Origin: Pseudomonadaceae bacterium SI-3
Lineage (GTDB): Bacteria; Pseudomonadota; Gammaproteobacteria; Pseudomonadales; Pseudomonadaceae
Direction: 5' to 3'
Assembly: GCA_004010935.1 (NCBI GenBank)
Contig: CP026511.1
Span: 744,001-808,000 of the forward strand
Length of the DNA stretch: 64,000 nt
Under the pieces are notes generated by a model. The model worked only from the letters and a program-made list of their open reading frames with translations, searched no databases and was not told the DNA's origin. The position numbers and the translations under genes were made by a program. Positions 57,200 through 64,000 of the stretch are shown here, in pieces (position 1 is the stretch's first letter; each line of letters begins with the position of its first letter).

Positions 57200-60100
57200 T
57201 TATTCCTGCTCGATCCGACGCCAGCTTTGGCGGCCTAGGCTTGCTGGGTCCGGATAGACGTTAACGCACTCCTGGCCCGTGCAGTACTGGTACGTCCCGT
57301 CTGAATCCTGGGAAAGTGTCCCGCCACCTTCGCCATCCTGACGCACTGCTGAGATATTGGTTGTACCGATGTCTGTGGTTGGTACGTAGTCGAAGGCGCT
57401 ATGGGAGGTTCTGCCGCCAGTAAAGGGATTGATGGCGTAGGTCCAGTTGGTCGCGCCATCACCGCAAGGGTCGTCATTCGGTATCAGCGACTGGAAGAAG
57501 ATCGTGCGGCCCAGCTGTGACATGTTCTCCACGACCATTTCCCCCTGACTCTGGCGCAGGTTCAAAAACCAGCCGTTTTGCGCCGGCTGGGTGTCGCTGC
57601 CCTGCCAGCTGACGTTGTTACTGCTCAGTACCAGACCTTGGCGCGTTGCGCCGTTGGCCTCGACTGTGGTTTGGGTTGTAATCGTCTGCTCCTGCAAGCT
57701 GCTGTGAGCGATATTCGGATTACTTGCTTCCTCGCCCAGCGTCTGTTTATCCCAGATACCGTAGACCGTTTGGGCGAAACTCTTGTCACCTGCCTTATCA
57801 CCTGTTTCGTAAAACTTGCCTGTACCGAATACGACTAAGTAGCCGAACCCGCTGGGGTGAAGCACCAGGCTTGGCGCGGATGTAATGGGTTGACGACCTT
57901 CGCTACCTGTGTTTGCTACGGCACTGAACAGTGGTTGGCCGCCAAAGCCCACCTCGAAGTCATTAATAACGTTCTCGCTATCATCTTCGGTGGTGAAGGG
58001 CGCCGTATCGCTGCGGCCATTACGTAGTAGGTCGAATCGCCATAGATTGCCTTGAAGATCTCCTGCATAGGCATAATCAGCCACTCCGTCGGCGTTGTAA
58101 TCAGCAAGTTTGGGGGTCGAAAGACCATTCGCAATGCCATCTACGCCTTGGACTTCCAAGTTTGTTAGAAGCGTGCCCTCCATAGCATCGACTATGAACA
58201 GGGCCGCTTTGCCGTTGGTATTGTTAGCGCTTTCATAGCCGTTGCCGAACACCACGCCCCAGGTGCCAGTGTGCAATCGCGCGATGGTGGGTTGGGAGAA
58301 GCTATAGCCCATCTTCGCTGCGGCATCGTCCGGCAAGCTGCTGTCATCAAACTCCCAAAGGAGTTCCTCGCTTCCCGGGGTCGTAATGTCCAGCGCAAAT
58401 ATTGATCTGCCACCTGCTTTCAGCGTGCCAACCAAGATCGTGCGCCATTCTGTGCCGTTGAATACGTCTGCTACGACCGGGCTGCCATCGACATAAAACT
58501 CATGGCTGTAATTGCTGCCGGTAAGCTTGTTGAGCTTAGCGAAAACAGCGCTGGGGACAAACGCAAATTCCTCGACGCCGGTAAGGGCGTTAAAGCCATG
58601 AAGCATGCCGTCATTACCACCTACATATACACGGGGCCTCCGTCCGGCGATGTCAGTTGCAAATGTGGAATAAGCGGTGTTGTCTTCAAGTCGATTGCTA
58701 AAGTTCACGAGGTAGCGGGGGCCGGATACCACTGCAGGGCTTGATGAATAGAAGTCACCAAGGACACTGCTGCGTTGGCGAAACGTTGAATTTTCGCCGC
58801 TGCGGTTACCGCGTAGATACTGTAAGCGCTGCTCGCCTCTGGCGTCCGGTAGATTGCTATTCTCCGGGTCGCGGCTGAGGAGATTGGCCAGCGTGCCGGC
58901 AGAACTGGCGGAGCCGGCATTGGCCCAAGTGAAGTCCACAAGGCCGCTGTTATTGTCGCCTGCGATCTTTATAGTTCGGTTTTGCCAGCCGGGAACTTGA
59001 CTCTTGGCACTCCATATCTCTGAAGTTTCAAAAGCGTTGTTTTGAGCATTCCAGGCTTTTTCGAAGCGCTTGACGTCGCCAGACCAGTTGTCGTCGCTGG
59101 CATAGGATGTCTGATATGAGACGGTCTTGACGGTGCCGTTGTTGTTTTCGTCGGTGCTGACCTGGCCGGAGTTGATGGCAGGCCGGGCTGCTGTGGATTT
59201 CCGATCAGCAATTCGGGACAGGATGTCATCGAAGGCCTGAACCATTGCTTCCGGGCTGTCGACACTGAAGAACTCGCCGCGTGAGTTGATGGCGGCATGC
59301 CAGAGGTCATAGACATTATTGGCGCTGCCACTGGAAGCTGGCGGCCAGGTTGCTGTGCCAGCGACCAGGTTGGCGTAGCCCTGTCCTGCGAAAGTACCGC
59401 CCGCCCAAGGAATATTCGCGTTGTTCAGTGATTCGGTTAGGCCGAGCCCCATCACGAAGTTGGTCATATGCTGCCAAGTCGCGGGGTCGTTGCGCGCGTC
59501 CCAGTAGTCAGTTGTCGTATCGCCGCTTTTGAAGGGGGTGTACGCCGGCAAGTCATTGTCCAGATCTGGGTTAAGGTCGGTAGCCCAGTAGTGCATGGCC
59601 AGGTCGGCCAGAGTTTCACTCGTGCTGTCGTAATAGGGCTTGCGCTCGCTATAAGCACGGCCGTCAGGCAGGTTGAAGGTCGCAGCATCGTGACGGAAAT
59701 TGCTGGGCATTGTAGTGGTGGCGTTCCATTGCCCGTCAGTCATCAGGATGTGGTAACTGGCACGGCACGCATAGGTATTTAGGCTGGTGTTACCTGTCCC
59801 GTTTGGAGTTTTCTGCCACGGCGTACTAGTGGTGTAAAATTCGCCTGCTCGTTTCATCGCCGCTGGCAGGTAGGTGGTTTGGTTAAAGTTAATGTTTTGC
59901 AACCAGGCGTAAAGTTGCCCTTTGTGTGTAGGTGAGTAATCTTTTAAAGAGTTGTTGTAGCAGTTTGTCGTGTCGGTACCTGTAAAGCTCTTGCAGTTGC
60001 CAAGCCCTTGCCAAGTCAGGCGAGCCGAGGGTGAAAGATCATAGAACGCCAGTGCCGCAGCGGAAATGGTGGCAAGGGCACGGTTGCGGTAGAAGGAGTA

Positions 60101-60940
60101 CCAGTTGGCAAAGTTCTGTTGTTGTTCGCTGCTGACAAAATGCAACCGGTAGCAACTTTCGTTCGCTTCAGTACAACCGCTCGCTAGGCTAGCATCGTAA
60201 GCATAGTAATAGGCGGGAACGCCTTGTCGGGTTAGGGTGGCAGTGAGAGTGTTGTCTGCAACGCTGCAGGACGCAACAATGGGATTTGCCCAGTTGGCGT
60301 GGCTGGCTGTAGCGGTACAGGTGGCGACGGTCTCAGTACACCTACGACCGCAGCTTTGGGTAGTGGTGCTTCGAGTAACGGAGAACGTAATACCTGCTGG
60401 AGTAACTGCGCTAGAAGCCCCATCAGTAGTCCTTGTTACAGATACCTGAAAATCTGCTGCGGGATTTTCCCCAAGACGGTTGCTCGTGTTGCTATACCCG
60501 TACGTGGTGGCCTGTGAGCTAAGCAGATCGTAGCTCCAGGTGACTTTGTAGTCGCTGCGTAGATCAATACTGCCAAGGGTGCTTTTGTAACCGTTAAGTA
60601 AAGCGGCGCTATAGCTGGTAGAAAGTGGCTGTTCTGTACCGTGCGTGTCGAACACGATGGGTGCGTCGTAGCTGATGCTTGGGTTGAAATAAAGTGGATT
60701 GAAATCGCTCGACTTCGCTCGTCGCGTCGCGTGTATGCCATCGACGTTATCGGGGGCGAAGGCCCAGCGCATACTGCCTGAGTCATCCAGCGTAAGTGCC
60801 ATGTTCGGCGGGACGCCAACGGTGAGGCTCAACGGGCTCTGTGATACAGCCGCAAAGCTATTGGCTGCGCTGAGCAGGGCTACGCCAAAAAGAGCGTATG
60901 AGAGCGTCTTAGCGCGAGAATTAGGATGAAAACGGGACAT
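57200..60940 (-). CDS. pilY1: Type IV pilus tip adhesin PilY1
   Basis: 1246 residues with a signal peptide (about 1-30, ending NSFA). The N-terminal half has a von Willebrand A-like region starting at [13 protein letters not shown] (DxSxS MIDAS). The C-terminal half is the beta-propeller PilY1 domain ([25 protein letters not shown]) with the calcium loop [15 protein letters not shown] needed for pilus extension and retraction control. AT-richer, variable segments around residues 100-240 fit the known hypervariable N-terminus. It is secreted with pili and senses surfaces, linked to c-di-GMP signalling. Confidence 0.95.
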   Translation of the reverse strand: MSRFHPNSRAKTLSYALFGVALLSAANSFAAVSQSPLSLTVGVPPNMALTLDDSGSMRWAFAPDNVDGIHATRRAKSSDFNPLYFNPSISYDAPIVFDTHGTEQPLSTSYSAALLNGYKSTLGSIDLRSDYKVTWSYDLLSSQATTYGYSNTSNRLGENPAADFQVSVTRTTDGASSAVTPAGITFSVTRSTTTQSCGRRCTETVATCTATASHANWANPIVASCSVADNTLTATLTRQGVPAYYYAYDASLASGCTEANESCYRLHFVSSEQQQNFANWYSFYRNRALATISAAALAFYDLSPSARLTWQGLGNCKSFTGTDTTNCYNNSLKDYSPTHKGQLYAWLQNINFNQTTYLPAAMKRAGEFYTTSTPWQKTPNGTGNTSLNTYACRASYHILMTDGQWNATTTMPSNFRHDAATFNLPDGRAYSERKPYYDSTSETLADLAMHYWATDLNPDLDNDLPAYTPFKSGDTTTDYWDARNDPATWQHMTNFVMGLGLTESLNNANIPWAGGTFAGQGYANLVAGTATWPPASSGSANNVYDLWHAAINSRGEFFSVDSPEAMVQAFDDILSRIADRKSTAARPAINSGQVSTDENNNGTVKTVSYQTSYASDDNWSGDVKRFEKAWNAQNNAFETSEIWSAKSQVPGWQNRTIKIAGDNNSGLVDFTWANAGSASSAGTLANLLSRDPENSNLPDARGEQRLQYLRGNRSGENSTFRQRSSVLGDFYSSSPAVVSGPRYLVNFSNRLEDNTAYSTFATDIAGRRPRVYVGGNDGMLHGFNALTGVEEFAFVPSAVFAKLNKLTGSNYSHEFYVDGSPVVADVFNGTEWRTILVGTLKAGGRSIFALDITTPGSEELLWEFDDSSLPDDAAAKMGYSFSQPTIARLHTGTWGVVFGNGYESANNTNGKAALFIVDAMEGTLLTNLEVQGVDGIANGLSTPKLADYNADGVADYAYAGDLQGNLWRFDLLRNGRSDTAPFTTEDDSENVINDFEVGFGGQPLFSAVANTGSEGRQPITSAPSLVLHPSGFGYLVVFGTGKFYETGDKAGDKSFAQTVYGIWDKQTLGEEASNPNIAHSSLQEQTITTQTTVEANGATRQGLVLSSNNVSWQGSDTQPAQNGWFLNLRQSQGEMVVENMSQLGRTIFFQSLIPNDDPCGDGATNWTYAINPFTGGRTSHSAFDYVPTTDIGTTNISAVRQDGEGGGTLSQDSDGTYQYCTGQECVNVYPDPASLGRQSWRRIEQE

Positions 60941-60951
60941 GATGTCGGCTC

Positions 60952-61557
60952 TCAATTGTTAAGGCCAAGGTAGATGTTGGCGTGCGTCGACTGCAGATAG
61001 AGGGCGTCGCCGGTCTTGCCATTGTTGAGATAGAAGTAGGTGCCACTTCCCTCGCCGCGCCCGCCGTACTCGGCGTTTACAGCAGCATTCCCGGCTACAT
61101 CCGCCAGGATGCTGTTGTAGTGAGCGTCGCCCTCAGTATCGGCGTCAGGATCCGTACCGCGATAAGGCATCCAAACGTTCGAGGCCGTCAGAAGATCATC
61201 CCCGTCGACCAGTTGAGGCTGGTCCACGAAGGCCAACAAGTGATCTGTCTTGACGTCAAGCAGGCAGGGGCTATTGATTCCGTTGGTCTTGAGGGTGTTT
61301 GCCGCTAAACAGTTCGCCGCTTTGGCTTCAAGCTTGTCAGCCAGGTTGCCGGGACCGTAAAAACGAAATTCGGCTTCACGCAATGCGGCGTCTGCGATGT
61401 TCTGGGTCCTCATGTCGTGTCCGCGGTTTGCAGTGATGCGGGACTCGAGGGTCACGCCGCGCATGCTGCTGACGGCCAGTACAGTCAGCACCAGCAGCAT
61501 AACGAGAGAGACGAGGAGCACCGCCCCGCCCTGAGAGTTGCGAGAGATGGGCGTCAT
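60952..61557 (-). CDS. pilX: Type IV minor pilin PilX
   Basis: 201 residues. The N-terminus SRNSQGGAVLLVSLVMLLVLTVLAV is the PilX-type leader and helix, lacking the Glu5 of other pilins (AVLLV), as usual for PilX. It overlaps pilW by ATGA and pilY1 follows after 11 nt. Confidence 0.9.
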   Translation of the reverse strand: MTPISRNSQGGAVLLVSLVMLLVLTVLAVSSMRGVTLESRITANRGHDMRTQNIADAALREAEFRFYGPGNLADKLEAKAANCLAANTLKTNGINSPCLLDVKTDHLLAFVDQPQLVDGDDLLTASNVWMPYRGTDPDADTEGDAHYNSILADVAGNAAVNAEYGGRGEGSGTYFYLNNGKTGDALYLQSTHANIYLGLNN

Positions 61558-62402
61558 GGCATGAGGTTCCTGATGGTTTGCGTGGCCCCTGCCACCTGAT
61601 AGATGCGTTTGTTATCCGCTGATTCCAGTCGGGTCTGTGCATCTGTTGAGGCTTCTACCAGCCAGTCGGTAAGAACCTTCGAATCGCCGTCGCGTTGCCC
61701 CGCGCGGCTGGCGAGCAGCAAGGCATAGCGCACGCTGCGGATTGCGCCGCTGGTGGGCGTCCAATCTGCTTGCGGGATGAAGGTGGTGACTTCCTTCTCG
61801 AGCATGTCAGTCTTACCTACACCGAAGTCCAAACGCAGGTCCGCGATGCCACGAAGCACCTCGCCGTACTGCGGGCTGGTTGCGTTGAGGCTTTTGCATA
61901 GAAGGCGGCCGTCCTGCAGCTGGTCGTTGCTGCTGGGTTCGTATTTGAACGCCAGAACGGTCAGGTCGCCTGCGTCAGGTGGGGACGAAGGGAAGGCCTC
62001 GTCGTATGTAACAGCACTAGCAGCGCCCTGGCAGTCCAGTTCGCCGCTGACCTGTGGCTGATAGCGGATGCAGAAGCCGACTCCTTCACTGGGGTTTAGT
62101 CCGGTAGCGGCATGTCCTGCACTGAACGCGAGGCATCCGTCGGAAGCTGGGCGGCTGGGAAAAACGATATCCAGCAGCGCTGACGGCGTACGGCGATAAC
62201 CGGCCTTACCTAGGTAGTCGTTAATGACTAAAGCGGCGAAACGACTAGTTTCTACGTTTCCGGCCTGATTCTGCTGGAAGACATAGTTACGCTTGTTGTC
62301 GATATAAACTTGCGTAATGCCGAGGATCAGAAAGCTGCTGATCGCTAGTGCGATAAGCAGCTCTACCATGGACAGGCCAAATTGATGTTTAGTGTGGTTC
62401 AT
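61554..62402 (-). CDS. pilW: Type IV minor pilin PilW
   Basis: 282 residues from MNHTKHQFGLSMVELLIALAIS. The prepilin site is G-LSMVELL, with Glu preserved. Large C-terminal domain with internal Cys residues. ATG overlaps the pilV stop. Component of the minor pilin core complex with PilV and PilX. Confidence 0.92.
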   Translation of the reverse strand: MNHTKHQFGLSMVELLIALAISSFLILGITQVYIDNKRNYVFQQNQAGNVETSRFAALVINDYLGKAGYRRTPSALLDIVFPSRPASDGCLAFSAGHAATGLNPSEGVGFCIRYQPQVSGELDCQGAASAVTYDEAFPSSPPDAGDLTVLAFKYEPSSNDQLQDGRLLCKSLNATSPQYGEVLRGIADLRLDFGVGKTDMLEKEVTTFIPQADWTPTSGAIRSVRYALLLASRAGQRDGDSKVLTDWLVEASTDAQTRLESADNKRIYQVAGATQTIRNLMP

Positions 62403-62950
62403 GGTTCTACCCGAACTGTATAGCTGCAAACATCGGAGTTTTCCGCATCGAGGCAGGCGCCTTCACGAACTTGCCAGGCCAGGCGAATTTCAAGCATCGA
62501 ACCCTTGCCATCACAATCATCTGGGGTAGAGCTGCGGCAGACGTGTACGTCGCTTACGAATAGCTCGCTGCCGCCTGGCAACAATGCTTCAACCTTGTCG
62601 GCCCAGCAGTCGCGAAGTTCTTTCGCCGTTTTTGCGATTCGGGTCTGGCTTGCCACGCAGCTTTCGCGGTCGGCGAAGTCATCACCGGCGTCTTTGTAGA
62701 AAATGGAGCTGTCTTTTAACCCGCTGTTCATAGGGAATTGCGGCGGCGAAGTATCGAACAGCTCTTTTGGGTGCGCTCTTACAATTTCGACCAAGTCGCC
62801 GGCCAGAACGATGGCTGTGTTGCGCTGTACCGAGTCCTGCGTGTATTGGATGCTGCGTCCCTGCAGAGCCACCATGCCGAGTACACCGATGGTTGTTAGC
62901 AGCAGGGCCACCAGTACCTCGATCAGGCTGAAGCCTTTATTGGTTTTCAT
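62399..62950 (-). CDS. pilV: Type IV minor pilin PilV
   Basis: 183 residues from MKTNKGFSLIEVLVALLLTTIGVLG; cleavage after the Gly. ATG 62950 is preferred, since GAGGAA lies 6 nt before it and the leader then has six residues; an ATG at 62962 overlaps the fimU stop as ATGA and is possible. Four Cys in the C-terminal domain. Confidence 0.9.
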   Translation of the reverse strand: MKTNKGFSLIEVLVALLLTTIGVLGMVALQGRSIQYTQDSVQRNTAIVLAGDLVEIVRAHPKELFDTSPPQFPMNSGLKDSSIFYKDAGDDFADRESCVASQTRIAKTAKELRDCWADKVEALLPGGSELFVSDVHVCRSSTPDDCDGKGSMLEIRLAWQVREGACLDAENSDVCSYTVRVEP

Positions 62951-62958
62951 TGAGTTCC

Positions 62959-63450
62959 TCATGGTGTGCAGCTGTCCAGCGCAGCTCCGTCTTTCTTGCC
63001 TCGAGGGTAGAGAACGAGGCCGCCGCTAGCTTGCACTTCGAGTAGGTAGCCGGTGGCCGGGTCTGAGTCGCGGCATATGGTGAACTTGGCGGTTGTAGCC
63101 GTGCCGTTGGCCCGGTAGACCAGCTTGTCGTCGCTGAGGGCTGAGCTGAGGATTTCCGCGTGTGCGGGGTTATGCTCCAAGAATCGCTCGATCTCGCCGC
63201 TTCCCGCGCTGCTGAGTTCCCAAGGCGCATTGCTCTTGATCTGTACTTCATATGCCTGTCGGTTAAGGACTGCTTGACCGCGTGCGTGCTGCAGGAAGCT
63301 AACCAGTTCCTCTGCCTTGCTTTGCACTTGGTTACTACGGATCAGGCTGTTGAAGCTGGGGACGGCAATGGCTGCGAAAACGCCAAGCAACGCCAGGGTG
63401 ATCATCAGCTCGACCAGGGTGAATCCGTGCATGTCGGTTGTGCGTGACAT
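62959..63450 (-). CDS. fimU: Type IV minor pilin FimU
   Basis: 163 residues. Leader MSRTTDMHG before FTLVELMITLALLGVFAAIAVPSF; GspH-like fold (EELVSFLQHARGQAVLNRQAYEVQI) and C-terminal RGKKDGAALDSC. TGGAG lies 7 nt before the ATG. First gene of fimU-pilV-W-X-Y1-E. An AlgR-like site lies 87 nt upstream. Confidence 0.92.
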   Translation of the reverse strand: MSRTTDMHGFTLVELMITLALLGVFAAIAVPSFNSLIRSNQVQSKAEELVSFLQHARGQAVLNRQAYEVQIKSNAPWELSSAGSGEIERFLEHNPAHAEILSSALSDDKLVYRANGTATTAKFTICRDSDPATGYLLEVQASGGLVLYPRGKKDGAALDSCTP

Positions 63451-63536
63451 GGTGTACTCCAGGGGAATCGTGAGCGGATGATGCAAATGCGTTGGTGTCT
63501 TGTCCGCATGGGGAAGATCGTTGGTGCGTTTGTATG

Positions 63537-63545
63537 GATGAACGG
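63537..63545 (-). promoter_or_regulatory. AlgR-like binding site upstream of fimU
   Basis: Minus-strand CCGTTCATC, one mismatch from the AlgR site CCGTTCGTC. In P. aeruginosa AlgR activates fimU-pilVWXY1Y2E from such a site. It is 87-95 nt before the fimU start in the 157-bp fimT-fimU gap. Confidence 0.4.
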
Positions 63546-63607
63546 TCGAGGCTTGAGTTTGAGCTGTGATGGCGTCGATGTTTGCCGCAGGATTCCGTGG
63601 TTCGGCT

Positions 63608-64000
63608 TCACCGGCATAGGCTGGCTTGAGCGGCGTTTTCTGCCTCTGAAGCCTGGCGTATCCGCCCCTGACGACTGACGACGACTTGCCATGCGACCTG
63701 CTCCCCATGGCATTGGTAAAATCGGCCATTGCTGGCGGGCGACGCCCCGTTATCGCGAAAACGAATGCTCTCGCTAAAGCCAATCCAGCTGAGCTCATCG
63801 TGATGTGGAAGTTGGGTCAGTTGCAGTGTTTGCCCTGTCGTAGTGCGTACAAGCCAGCCATCTGCCCAGTTCGTCGAACATGTTGCCCCGTCTCCGCTTC
63901 CACATATCTCTATGGTGCGGCGCCTTAGAACTGCTTGCGTGCGGGCATTGTGCAGTGTGCTTTCGACCTCATCTTTCAGCGCTTCCTGGCGACTTCTTTC
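63608..64000 (-). CDS. fimT: Type IV minor pilin FimT, 5' end outside window
   Basis: The frame is open from the right edge and ends at TGA 63610-63608, giving the last 130 residues. RSRQEALKDEVESTLHNARTQAV is the helix after the pilin N-terminus; CGSGDGATCSTNWADGWLV is the GspH/FimT core. The prepilin leader lies outside the window. FimT promotes DNA binding of type IV pili in natural transformation in some gammaproteobacteria; the C-terminus here is basic (SRQGRIRQA). Confidence 0.85.
   Translation of the reverse strand, partial: ERSRQEALKDEVESTLHNARTQAVLRRRTIEICGSGDGATCSTNWADGWLVRTTTGQTLQLTQLPHHDELSWIGFSESIRFRDNGASPASNGRFYQCHGEQVAWQVVVSRQGRIRQASEAENAAQASLCR

Overview
The window is a high-GC chromosomal segment of a gammaproteobacterium. 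Gene content and order point to the Pseudomonas stutzeri group (Stutzerimonas) or a close Pseudomonas relative. Several blocks follow the order known from P. aeruginosa: trmA/purine permease; morA-glyA ... mapZ-radA ... mscL; Lon-like protease ... yqhA ... fklB; ispB/rplU-rpmA-obg-proB-creA/rpsT/murJ-ribF-ileS-lspA-fkpB-ispH; and fimT-fimU-pilVWXY1-E. Species assignment is inference; no rRNA or tRNA gene is present.

Layout. 1-13 kb: a PaaE-like flavo/iron-sulfur reductase (cut at the left edge), a metallo-beta-lactamase/rhodanese sulfur enzyme, trmA, an AzgA-type purine permease, a MocA-like cytidylyltransferase followed by a three-subunit molybdenum aldehyde oxidoreductase (paoABC type), an MFS exporter, a carboxymuconolactone decarboxylase-like gene with its MerR-family regulator, and rlmG. 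Four intergenic gaps in this part carry GTAG-headed REP palindromes. 13.6-30 kb: fpr, the siaABCD c-di-GMP signalling operon, ettA, a morA-like GGDEF/EAL protein, glyA, a two-component system, a small methyltransferase, mapZ (PilZ) and radA. Three c-di-GMP units (SiaD, MorA-like, MapZ) therefore lie within 14 kb. 31-38 kb: a respiratory nitrogen-oxide block on the minus strand (cupin, a tiny membrane peptide, norC, norB, norQ, norD) and a dihaem cytochrome c peroxidase with an ANR/FNR box. 38-56.5 kb: a Lon-like protease, a gene flanked by DnaA boxes, small conserved Pseudomonas proteins, an iron-regulated small gene with a Fur box, and the conserved housekeeping series from ispB to ispH. 56.7-64 kb: minor-pilin/PilY1 operon of type IV pili on the minus strand, ending in fimT, which is cut at the right edge.

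Most unusual: the nitric oxide reductase. NorC is about twice the normal length and carries two CxxCH haem sites. NorB has Met195 where the canonical cNOR glutamate (E215 in P. aeruginosa numbering) is expected. A 35-codon single-span membrane peptide sits immediately upstream of norC and may be an extra small subunit. Also notable are a 144-bp nested palindrome between rlmG and fpr, and a MerR-type promoter with a 19-bp spacer inside the merR-decarboxylase junction.
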